DNA from: Turritopsis dohrnii
Taxonomy: Eukaryota > Cnidaria > Hydrozoa > Anthoathecata > Oceaniidae
Assembly: GCA_027922465.2 (NCBI GenBank)
Contig: BQMF02000009.1
Span: 930,001 to 994,000 of the forward strand
Direction: 5' to 3'
DNA length: 64,000 nucleotides
The first letter of the stretch is position 1. Each line of letters starts with the position of its first letter. Below the pieces are notes generated by a model that saw only the letters and a program-made list of their open reading frames with translations, did not search any database and was not told where the DNA came from. The translations under genes were made by a program, and so were the position numbers. This document shows, in pieces, positions 36,468-53,700 of the stretch.

Positions 36468-36664
36468 CCTTTTCCTTCCAAACCTCTCAACTATCCATTC
36501 GATGTTGTAAGATCCTTGTAATCGAGTGCTTTTGCAAATTCATGAGCTTTCTCAGAAAGAATAGAACCATTGATTGGAATATTATTACCACGCAGTGATT
36601 TAAACCACTTCAACAATGCTTCATTCAACTTTTCGTATGTTTTTGTTTCTGACACGTTAATGAC
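36468..36664 (-). pseudogene. pogo/Tigger transposase relic, CENP-B-type HTH
   Basis: The minus strand reads NEALLKWFKSLRGNN, GSILSEKAHEFAKAL and TTSNG-stop-LRG. This is the CENP-B/Tc5 helix-turn-helix of pogo-type transposases, whose usual next residues are WLRRF, so the stop replaces the conserved Trp. Frames on either side are broken. From 35500 to 36460 nothing else is recognisable. Confidence 0.65.
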
Positions 36665-37238
36665 AAATTTTCAAAAGCATCAAAGATGTTTTTTGTCGCC
36701 TTTCTTCCAGAAGGAATTTTCAATGGTTTTACCACATCTTTATTCGGCCTATCCTTGTCTAGCTCCTGTAGTTGCGAATTGTAAGGAAGAACCAACTTTT
36801 ATTGATTGAGCACAAGGACTCAAAACTTCCTTTTATTTCTTCACATATTTACTTTAGTTTATCATGACAGGGAAGTTGTTATTTTGACAAAATTTACCAG
36901 GACCATTTACCAGAACTCTTTAAAAGTTGAATTTGTTCAGACACTTATCTCATGAGTTTACTGAAAATATCATAAAACAAAAGAATTTATTTGACTGCTG
37001 GCACCTACTATCACCTCACTTCTGGTTCATTACTTGAAAAGAACTTCAATGCTCTGTACAATTTGTGTTTGTACACTGCCGCCCATCTTAGACCTACTAG
37101 AAAATATCCAGGCAGTCACGCAGGATTATAAAATTTACTCGTTCAAAAACTGATCAAAAACGTATGGGATCGCTTCGATTCGACGAACCGTTACAGAGAT
37201 ACAGTCGAAAAACGATTTTGATGACGTCACAGACTCGC

Positions 37239-37241
37239 CCC

Positions 37242-37272
<31 letters not shown>

Positions 37273-37279
37273 AAAAAAA
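37239..37279. repeat. Poly-C/poly-A tract
   Basis: A run of more than 20 C followed directly by a run of about 17 A. Such a pure C run is unusual in this AT-rich window. Copy number here is likely unreliable. Confidence 0.8.
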
Positions 37280-37699
37280 TTATACCCAAACTTTTCATCA
37301 CCCAATTGCCTGAAACGAAGGCCCCAGTAGTAGAACTTGCTTTTACAGTACAGTATCTTTTACAGTGACCATTGGCAATGATTTTGGGCCATTTACAGCT
37401 TGTCAAAACCAACATTATTTAAGTTGTTGCAACAATGTTTTGTACACAAGAACAATATTCTTGCAAAATTAGAATAGAATAGAATACAATACAATATATT
37501 TCATCAAAATGATGAGGGATTCCCCATTAGACTAGGTCTAATTAAATAGGTGGCCAACTTAAATAAAAAATGAAAAAAATTACAGAACTTAAACTTGACC
37601 AAAAAAAACAATCAGTTCTTAAAAGCACTTTCAACGAATCATTCTACAGACTGATTGCTTTGGGAAGGTTGTTTCGAAGGTCGTTATTCAATCTGTATA

Positions 37700-38070
37700 C
37701 AGTGTGTCCCAGAGAAGTTCTGGTCTGAGATTTTAACAGCCTATAAGTTTTCACACATACATCAGATTTCAGCAATTTTTACATCATTCGATAGGATTTT
37801 ATTTAAGGATTTTTAAGATATATATTTTGTTCTCCAAAAGCTTTTATTTTGGAAGCAATTGAGGATTTTACCATGAAAAAATCCAATTATCTTCTTAATG
37901 GTTAATTAACACATCTTACAAAAACAACTATCAAAGGTCATTACCAAAAACAATAACAAGTCAAGTGGTTGTAAAACACAAGAGTCATTAAAAGCAAAAT
38001 TTTAAGTTGTCTCAACATGTCCCCCATTTCTCTGAACACAACGATTCGCTCTTGCTGTCATTTAATGAAG
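37700..38070 (-). pseudogene. mariner/IS630-type transposon relic
   Basis: A TA dinucleotide and CAGTGTGTCCCAGAGAAGTT at 37698-37720 look like a mariner-type terminus. At 38010-38065 the minus strand reads RANRCVQRNGGHVE, then a stop, like the C-terminal end of transposases of this group (CxxxGGHFE). The rest of the gene is gone. Confidence 0.4.
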
Positions 38071-38337
38071 AGCGACGAATAAAATTTTGATTTTGTCTAA
38101 ATTTTCCTCCCCAACTCTGATAGACTCTGGATCTCAGTGGAGAAAACTTTTTGTTTTAAGTAGCAACTAAAGATGTAGAAAATTTTGTAGAAGCCCCCGT
38201 CTCGCAATTTTGAATTTTGTGATGAGGTATTAATTTTAGTGTGTTCAATAACACCGCGACAAGTTCTTAATAAACAAAAGAATAATTGCACGTGAAAACT
38301 TACTTTTATTAACCATTTAGGAGTTAATGACCGTGAC

Positions 38338-38436
38338 CAACCTCGAACCCAGGGTCTCTTGCCTTTTCGATATACGGATATCTTCTTTGCCGCTATCCGT
38401 ATATCGAAAAGGCAAGAGACCCTGGGTTCGAGGTTG
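38338..38436. mobile_element. Perfect hairpin MITE with 9 bp target duplication
   Basis: Two 43-base arms, perfectly complementary by eye (CAACCTCGAACCCAGGG... and its complement), flank a 13-base loop TCTTCTTTGCCGC. GACCGTGAC lies immediately on each side (38329-38337 and 38437-38445). A perfect stem and perfect duplication imply a young insertion. The 9 bp duplication points to a Mutator-like or related transposase. From 38450 to 40040 I see no gene; about 38735-38815 holds a fragment of the CAGTGGGC MITE. Confidence 0.85.
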
Positions 38437-40048
38437 GACCGTGACAGTTTAAAGAAATCCTAATTGCGCCTGTTAGAGACGTCCCAAAAACGTCTTAAAA
38501 TGTCTTATCCACCAACTTTCAAGGCGTATTTTTCATTACGTCTGATAAAATATTGTTAATTTTATATCACAAGAAAGAGCTTTTCATGCCCTTACCGTTG
38601 CCAAAATATTTGTTCTTCGAAAAGATATTGAAGAAAAACTCAACGATTTGGTTCATTGAATTCTTAAAAGTCAATGAACTGACATGCTAATGACTTTTTA
38701 AAATGAAAAATGTTTTATAAGCGTGTATATTTCTTTAGAAATGCATTCCTTCGCAGAAGTTTTTTAACAAAAGTGCTTCCTTCGTAGCGACTTTTCAACA
38801 AATTTGTACCATGAGTTATAGTATATTTAAGGAGTAATTAAAACAAGAAATATTTTAAAACGAGCTGAAAGTTGAAAACGAGGTAGATTTTCAACAGAAA
38901 TGCAGGTGTATTTCAGAAGAAATCACGAAATTTCACCTTCGCATACGCTTCGTCAAAATTCGAAATTCAGAAGTTCCCAAACAAGGTAACCGCAAACCAA
39001 AACCCATCCGCCAAACAATTTGTTTTTAGCAACGCCTGTTTTTTTTACTGCAAACTCATACCGATATATTTCTTTTAATTTTTACGCATGCGTGGTATAA
39101 CAAACTCAATAAGGTGCCAGTGTGATACTTCCTTATCGGTAACAAGGAACTGGCTCACAGATGGGCATGAAGTCCATATTAGCGCGAAACTCGGTATAAG
39201 TTTCAGCATGTACAGAAACCACCAATGAATGAAGAGAATGAAGAGAATCGCAGACAAACGTTGTGGTCTATTCAGCATAAGAGGACTAAGTTTGTAACGT
39301 ATGATGATGATGTTGATGTTGATATTGATATTGTTCAAACTGAATAAATATTATTATAATAAGTGAAGTGATAAATTAACATAAATTAAAATTAAATTTT
39401 GAGAAAAATTTCAAGTCTAAGTCTAGAAACTAAAAACTAAAGGGTGTGGCCTGAGCGAAAGAGGAAATCAAAAATCAGGAGCAAACACTGAAACAAGAAA
39501 CAAAGCTTACCAGCTAGGCCATGTACAAATGCTGGATGAAATAATAGACCAGTATGTGTCTTTGATATATGAATAAAGTTTGAGTAAGAACTTTAGAAAA
39601 GAAAGCTTGCTGTTCACTCCACTACAGCTCTTAATGAATGAATGTATATGTGGAAAAAAGAAATCTGAAATAATATACTATGGTGAGATAATTGCTCCCC
39701 AGTCATCTGATACAAAAAAATGTAAACAAAAGAAAATGTCCAGAAAATATAAATATAATTAACTAAGTTGTGATGACATATAATGTATGTGTGATGTGTT
39801 GTACAAAATGGTAGACAAAATGTAAACAAACTGAAACAAACTTGAATGACATTTTGAAACAACTATTTTTTTTAGAGTTTTTTAATTTTATAGTTTTTTG
39901 AAATAGATTGTTCTTATGACAAACGCATATGATTTACGTGCTCATGGTCATAATAACAAAACAAGGTTTTTTTATCCAATCAACTTGAACTTCTCAAGGC
40001 TCTTATCCAATCAAATTGAAGCTCTCACGTCACCTGACCCTGAGAATT

Positions 40049-45953
<5,905 letters not shown>

Positions 45954-46044
45954 GATTATTGCTGTAAAAACAACTCTAACTTGTTTTAAGTAGTTTTTCT
46001 GAAAAACATAAGAACACACAGAATTAAGGATAGATGTATATATG

Positions 46045-46295
46045 CAGGGCGTTAGCTAGAAATTCTCAATTGAGGCCGTTAAACTATGACATTTTTATAA
46101 TGAAGCGGAAACGCATGTTAGTGATGCGTTTAAAGTTCGATGTTTCAAAACAGAATCAAATCCTTTATTTTAACAGCAAGCTTATTTACTAACTTTTCAT
46201 AAATTTATTGCTGGACTCAATAGGCAAACTTATTAGTTTTTTGGATTGGGAAAGAGCCATCTAATGGCACCTGTAGGATCCTAGCTAACACCCTG
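46045..46295. repeat. MITE with CAGGGYGTTAGCTAG ends
   Basis: The left end CAGGGCGTTAGCTAG and inverted right end CAGGGTGTTAGCTAG agree at 14 of 15 bases. The element is 251 bp. No clear target duplication. Confidence 0.6.
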
Positions 46296-46548
46296 TTATT
46301 TAACAACTGAAGACTCATTAGTTAATTAAGATCAATATTATATATATCTCATATATATACGTCAGGAATTATGGATCTTACTTACAAAACTTAGTTCTGA
46401 TGTTGGAACAAAATGACAGTTTTCAGTTTTAAAATTTACAAAACCTAATTTCTTTCAATTATATACCCTTGCAACAATAATTGCAGTTTATACATAAATA
46501 TTACTTGTAGAAATCAGTGCACAATATTTTGGATACTGAGGACTACAC

Positions 46549-46652
46549 TATCGTCAAAAAGTCACTGCAATAAAGAGCATTTTCATTAAAATAGTGTGCA
46601 TTATGGAAATAACTCTCCTTCATATTAATTTTGCAACAAATTTGTCCACTGG
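46549..46652. repeat. CAGTGGGC-family MITE, diverged
   Basis: ATCGTCAAAAAGTCACTGCA and ACAAATTTGTCCACTGG. Confidence 0.6.
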
Positions 46653-46866
46653 ATGAAAAAAATTGTCATATATATATTAGATGTTTACAGGATACATAGT
46701 GCATATGAAAAACAAAACAAAAAATTTATATTCTAACGAAGATTTCCCTTTGAACTACCACAAAGCACAAGATCATGGTTAAGAAACTGTGATTCAAGTA
46801 CCATTTATGTGAAAAGAAGAGTGAAAGAGTCACCAACTTCGACTGAGATTTACATATATACCATAA

Positions 46867-47163
46867 TTATTCTAATTTAGTGTGTCCTCTAATTAATGTG
46901 AATGGCTTTTTTTTCGAAAATTGAACAATTTGTTCCCCTCTTGAAAATTGCCCCCATTCCACCCGCACTACATACGTCCATAGGTTGACATTAAAATGTA
47001 CAACCCATCGGAATGGTAAAATATCTGACTTATTTTCTACAAGCCTTGCCTCTATTTCGTCAATTTCATGCGCTGAGAAAGCATCAAATGTTAACAATGA
47101 ATTCTCGAAACCAGTTTCTCTGACATTGCTTTGGTATGTTTTAACCAAATCCCTTCCAGCCAA
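46867..47163 (-). pseudogene. pogo-type DDE transposase fragment
   Basis: The minus-strand frame reads NSLLTFDAFSAHEIDEIEARL, then VENKSDILPF and VVRVEWGQF. The first block resembles the second catalytic-Asp region of pogo/Tigger transposases (LLVxDSFRAHxTxEV), followed by an Ile-Pro region. Ends are abrupt. A relic. Confidence 0.45.
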
Positions 47164-47239
47164 ATTAAGATTAAATTAAAACATGATGGTATAGTTGTCA
47201 TCCAAGTAAACAGTCCAAGAAGATACTCGGTGGACCTTA

Positions 47240-47603
47240 AACAAGGTGGCTTAGAGCTACCAGGGTGTATAGTTCACTTGGTAAGACGGTTGGCTTGTAA
47301 TACAAGGGTGATAGTTGGTAGTGGTTCAAATCCTGGCACTGTAGAATGCTAATGTGATATGGAAATATAGAATAATAATGTATGCAACGAAAAGGTATAT
47401 AAATGAGATATATATGTGCATGATGTGATGTAATGAACAAGTGCCTCAAATTACATAAATAAAACCACAATCACCTATCAGTCTAGTATGTGCAAGTTCT
47501 CTGCCTTAAAATCTGAGGTATACATTCCTGGTGGAGGCCCACAGTGTATAACACTGCCAGTTCCCCCCGGCCTCGTTAAAATAAATAAATAAATAAATAA
47601 ATA
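47240..47603 (+). mobile_element. tRNA-derived SINE, third family
   Basis: Box A (TTGGTAAGACGG) near 47279 and box B (GGTTCAAATCC) at 47322-47332, with a body ending CCCCGGCCTCGTTAAAA and a (TAAA)n tail. From 47610 to 49130 I see nothing but AT-rich sequence and a 13 bp inverted pair around 48347-48390. Confidence 0.7.
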
Positions 47604-49138
47604 CCAGCCAAGTTTTCTCTTGAAACGTCATGAAACATTATAAAATCAAATGAAAGAAAAGACATTGGTTGAAATTGAAAAAGTTTGAGAAAAAAGAGAA
47701 AACAGAAAGAAGACGAGAAGAAAAAGAAAGCTAAAAAATAAAAAAATAAAATAATTATGTTTTTACTGAAGATGGCGTAAGCCGAGAAGCTTTTTAAAAT
47801 AAAATCGTGTTAGGTTACTCTTTTTATTACAAGTTGACATGGCAAATAATTTGAATTAGGACTAGGAAGTGAAACATAAAACAAATTTCAAATTAACAAG
47901 AAATTAACAATTTAGTGTGACAATGATAAAATTTTTCCTCTAATTATTAGTGGAGTGCGGTCTTGAGTTGATGATATGATAGTAATTTATGCCCTCCAAA
48001 TTATTAGTGCAACATGCCCAAAATAGTTATTTTTTTGGTCGCATTAAATTAGAATAATTACGGTGTGCACACCAAAAAGATCAGCCATCATTAATGATAA
48101 ACTTTTTTCTCTGGTTACTTTTTGAAAATTCACGAAACTCCATCAAACATCAAACTAATGCAAGTAGATATTTTCCAAAACATACTGTTGTTTCCCTCGC
48201 TGTTTTCCAGTTTTGTTTTTTTGTTTTTTAAAAAAAAATTATAATAGCTCTCACCACTGCCATTTTAGTGAGTACGAAGATGGACTTTGGACCCACATCA
48301 CGTGAAAAATAATGAGGAGACTGCAGAATTTTGCTGCGATTGACAAATTTTGATGAATAATAGTCTTGTGATTATTACGATATTCATCAAAAGTTATATC
48401 ATTACGTTAGTAAATGGCTTGATTCAGGATCGAGTCTAAAATTAATGCGACAACAATTCTATCAATTTTGATCACGTTCTATTATCGAGTTTGATTCAGT
48501 CAATATAGGCGCAAGTTCAGTCAAGAAAAGTCCAGAGATATGTTAATTCTTTTCAAGTCTTAAAGTATCGACTAGGTTGTATAACAAATTTTGACTGGAC
48601 TGTAGCTCTAGGGGCTAATTACTAATTAGCGCCAAGAAAATTTTGAGAATTTTATCGAACTAGATTATAGACTAAATTGATATAAAGGAAACACTATTTA
48701 TCATTAGTGTTATGAATTTTCCCTCTTCCTCGACTGATCTATCATTAAATCGTGTTTCGTATCAAAAGCAACGAAATTCAAGATGACTATACTTTTGGTC
48801 ATGAAACCAGTAATAAATAACCTAGCCTAATATAAACTACAAAAAATCTAGCCACTGTATCTGTAAAATTGCCTTTATCTCAATTGCTAACGAGACGGAG
48901 CTTGGCTTGTGACAATGACATGTCTACTTTCAACTCTCGAAATACAACATCTGCCGATTTTTGAGGACTTCACTCCACCAAAGGTGTCCAAAAATCTCAC
49001 TTGACGTTCACATCCCTTCGCTTTCACATAAAGCGCCAGGTATCAATTGTCTTTTGAAAAATTCATTTCATTAGTCCAAGTAAAAGCTTTATTTGGTAGT
49101 TTCAATTTATCTCATTTTAACTACTTTCCTGTGATTTA

Positions 49139-49406
49139 AGGCCGATTTCCATTCAACGCTTATGCCCGCCCCACGTAGAATTTTCCGAGCGTTCAAACAG
49201 CTGCAAATGGAAATGAAAAGACACGATTGGTTGAAATTATCAGCGGACGTCGGCGGGCTTAAAAAAAATTAAAATTTTTTAACTTGATTTTTGTTCGCTG
49301 AGCGGACATAACTACGCTTATGAATTAACAAATACGCATGCGTTCTGCTTCACTCAGTGTGGATTACCTACGTCCACGCGGAATTTTGCTGAGCGGAAAC
49401 CGGCCT
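49139..49406. repeat. Harbinger-like MITE with TTA duplication
   Basis: Inverted ends AGGCCGATTTCC and AGGCCGGTTTCC with TTA on each side (49136-49138, 49407-49409). Its interior is GC-richer than the surroundings. No coding capacity. From 49410 to 50780 no gene is seen. Confidence 0.65.
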
Positions 49407-50782
49407 TTAGATATTCTTCAATAATGCTGAGATAGATAAAAAAAATTCTCAGGACGTTATACTCCTAGATTATGAAAGTAGGTATACTGATATACCTCTA
49501 CCAAACAATGATTCCAGTATTCAGGAATTTGCGTTTAGTAACCACCAAACTTTCGTCAACTTTGCCCTTGCTTTCATGCAAACAATTATCATTTTCAAAA
49601 CAAGTAAAATATGATCTTCAAAGGTTTTATTGATCGTGGCCACACTACGTTTTTGGAAAAACGCGAAAAACAACAATTTGTAATATCCAATTACATGTCT
49701 TCTAAAATCTATAAGGAAAGATCTGCCAAACATTAATGTATAAAATAAAAGTTATTTGAAGAAAGATTTAGAAATAAAACATATACAAAAAATAAAATTC
49801 GCGGCTGGTAAAATTTCAGATTTCAAGCTGTGCTTCGAAATTCTTGTCGTTACTACCGTCACTAAAATAGCACAAAAGTAATATAAAAATGTCTAAGCAA
49901 TTTTAATATACAATCTAAGTGACTCAGTATAATATATTAGTAAATTAGGAAATAGATACGAAAAAAACATTGTCTCTCATCTACACTATCAAGCTTTGAA
50001 ACGGGAAAAAAGGAAAGTCAGCTAATCGCCTATCTCGTGAAACTGCCTTTTCTTGTTAATTTGAAATTTGTTTTATGCTTCACTTCCTAGTTGTTGTTGT
50101 TGTTGTTTGTTGTTGTGATGGTATTGGCGGCATTGGTGGAGAAAAATGACCAACCAAACGGAATGGGTATAGAAGTTTCACGAGACAGTAAAAAAATAGG
50201 TCTCGATTGTTATTGTTGATAATAAAAATAGGTGTTGATTGTCATCATCAATTACACAGCATCAAATTTATATATATAAAAAATATAATTCTAAAATAAG
50301 GAAAATTTTGTTTCTACTGCACAAACCACCAATAAATACAAAGAATCTGCTATACATCTTCCAGGACAAAATATATAATGACATAATGTATTATCAATAA
50401 ACATTGATTGGACATCCATAATTTGCCGAGTGGTTCGTTCGCCTGTGTTTTATATCTGTTTTCCATCCAATTTTTTTTTCGCGGAATAGAAGCTCTATAT
50501 GACTATCAATGTTATCAAAAACTCGTTTACAGTCCAGAGTGAATGTCGGCCCCAATCGATTAACCAGTAAGATAACAGGAATTATTACTATAGCACTTTC
50601 CACTGATTCGTTAAGTTCCTGCTTTTCTGTCAAGTCGGGCTATTTTGAGTCTTGGGCCATTATTGAACCAAAAACCACGGCTTTACAAAGTTTCCAGCAT
50701 ACACATTACCTGACAGTGGAATCAAACCACAGTGGCAAAGGACTAATGTCGGAAGGGCGGCTAGGGCAAACGACAGGGTGAA

Positions 50783-53700
50783 TTACTCTTGCTGAATTCT
50801 CTGTACGCCCTGGTAGAACGTAGCATAAGGCGCAACCGGTGCATCGGCGTCATCTTGAAACTGTCGTGGGTCCACCTTAAACGAAGATGAGAAAAGTCCA
50901 GGCGTAAGATTGATGTAAAACATTACATCACTTACGCCCCTTTATGGGCGTAAACACAGACTTTTATACTTACCAAGTCGTCAACAGAATTTTCCACCCC
51001 AAAAGTCCTAAGAGAAAAAGAATAACGCAGTAGCAAATCAAAGAGAAAAGACAGTGGACAGATACGTTACAAACACTGCGAAGGAGTACAACTCTCTCAC
51101 TATATTATACACAATTTGAATGAAAATGCTCTTCCTCGCAGTGAAGTTTAGCCGATTTTGTCTACTGAATAGTTTTCTTCCGTTCTCTTTTACAGTTTCA
51201 GCCTAATTCGGCCCAGCATCAAGATTCATAAGTGGTTCGAGAAATCAACCTCAAAACCATCAATCTCAAAACCATCAGCCGCAGAATATTTCCGACGGTA
51301 TAATTTTTTCGAATGACTGTTTCGCCATTTGCGACCATGTTATAAGTGAAAACATTACGGCTCATATATTTAATTATAAAAACAATTTATAAATACAAAT
51401 AATTAAAAAGTATAATAAAGGTTAAAAACAGCCATAAATAGGTATAAATATAGGTATAAAAATTCAAGAAATTAAGAAAAAACTGAAACGAAGCAACCGC
51501 TTGCAAAAAACACACAAAGCAAAGCAATGCTAGAAACGAGACAAATGACCAAAAATTACAGACACTTGCGTACTCAAGCGTGAAATGGAAACCCAATACT
51601 TTCCCTAATTAAAATTGAAAGCCTAGCTTCATCACATGCTATGGCAAAATCTTCGACAATATCAGTGTTCATTTTGACTGATCGGCTGAGACAGAGTAAG
51701 GCTGATCTCACGATGATGAAGGATAATTTGCATCCTATCCACGCCATCACTTGATCGTACCTTTGGTCTGTCTTTCGGGCAATCTTTTCAGCCAAAAATT
51801 TGTGGTACATAATGCACTCTTTGCTCATTCCTCCGGTAACAGAAAATACAAGTGGAGAAAACGAGCCACGCTCATTATTTATCACACGGCCGTTATACTT
51901 TCGGTTTTTTTTTCAGTCTCATGTTTCTTATAGAACCCTTTCGATTGGAACGTTCATTTGCGAGTTAGTGTTCGGGTTTGTAACTCGTACGTCAAAGTAT
52001 GCCGATTGTCCTGGCCTCCAAAAACCACGGGCTCTTATATCTAGCCTTGCCTCGTCATTGTCAACTGGTTGTAGTTTAGGCTCAACTTCTACATCGTTGC
52101 ACACTTTCTTCAATAAATACACCTTTCCCGAATTTCTGTTTAAACATCGTGTTATGGCCTAGCTTCTAAGTATCGCCTCGTTTCTATATTTTTCATTGTT
52201 TTTCTAATTGCATAATGTTCTCAGTAAGTAATAGTTACTCGTTTTTTCAGTTCCCCAGTGGAATAATTAGAAGTAATTAAGAGTTTGAAAAAGAGGCGAA
52301 ACTTAGAAGCTAGGCCATAACACGGTGTTTAAACAGAAATTCGGGAAAGGTCTATTGGCTTCGAAATCCCGTACATTGTTGTGGCGAATACTAACAAAAC
52401 CATCTTTTTTGCAGTTTTGTGAATGATTTGAATCATATGACTCTCCACATACACATTTGGATGGCAAATTCTTAATTTCTAAATTATATCTAAGAGTTAG
52501 TGCATCTTGAAACTCTTCTTTGGTTAAGTTGAATCCATGCTCTTTTAATGGAAGCACAGTCAACCAACTGGATGCCCCTTTCTCGCAGTTCTGAGCCATA
52601 CCACGTTTTTGTTTCTCATCTAAAGTATTGTCGACTGCGTCATGTCGATGTGTTCTGATTTCATTAAGTTGATTGGTACGTTCATTACGAATTTCCTGTG
52701 TCAATTCTTTTGCTGGAATTTTGTCACCTTGAGCAACAATAACTGCTATTAAGGGTGCAGTTCATAATCTATTTTAGCTTTTTCCCCAATAATGGGGAGC
52801 CCAAGACCACCTTCTCTTATTGAACGTTTAACTAATTCTCTGTCAGTGTTTGAAAGTGTCGTGCCGAATAATACTGGTATAAATAAGTTACTGTATCTAA
52901 AGGCTGTAAATATTCGTTCATACCAGGAATTGTGCGTAAGAAATAAGTAAATCTATGTATTTCACCATGTGTGAAGGCTGCAAAAGCTGATTGTGGATCC
53001 GACAAAGCAATCTCAGCAAGTTTTTTCACCTCGCTACACTATTGTTGAACTTTTTCAGTTGCGTAATCTCGTTTGTACTTCGCTACTTCCGATAGTTGCT
53101 CCGAGACGTCGTTTACCAGATGTCGTGAATTCAATTTTTGATCCTTTGAAGATTTTTTTCGCTTCACTTTCAAGTAATGCATTTTTCAAAATAATTACCG
53201 ATTTAGTTTCATTCACGTAATGCGGGTATTTTTGGCCTTAGGAAATGACGGAATCCCACCATTGTTTTAAAGCAACAATCTTTTCCGCTCCAGTTGCGTC
53301 ATTAGCTAACCAGACTTGTTTTACGGAGGATATCTTTCTCAATTGATCTTGCAAAAGAACAGTGCTTACAGCATAAAAAGACATTGCGAAATTGTCTCCT
53401 TGTGTTGTTCCTTCTTGAGAACGTAATTCTTTGCCTTGGTTTATGATGAGTCTAGCTGGATGTCGGTACGTATTAATAAGCACGGTAGCAAAATGAGGAC
53501 ATAAATATCGAATGTTATGAAGAGCGACTTGACGAGTAAGAGCATTGAAAGCATTGGTCGCATCAACAAGTATAACTGTTTCACAATCTTCATTTTCATA
53601 GATTTGTCTCATCGCATGGATAGCTGCTTCTGCTCCACTTTCTAGGCCCGTTGCAACTTGGAGAGGGACAGCTCCTTCCTGAATGTCATTTTTTAAAACC

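Noticed and set aside
39075..39338. 87-codon minus-strand ORF with hydrophobic stretch
   Set aside because: Low-complexity Asn/Ile start from a TTGATG repeat, no homology recognised, no splice context.
50394..50781. Overlapping ORFs of 79 and 90 codons on opposite strands
   Set aside because: Neither shows a domain or good splice context. They lie just past the receptor stop and are probably chance.
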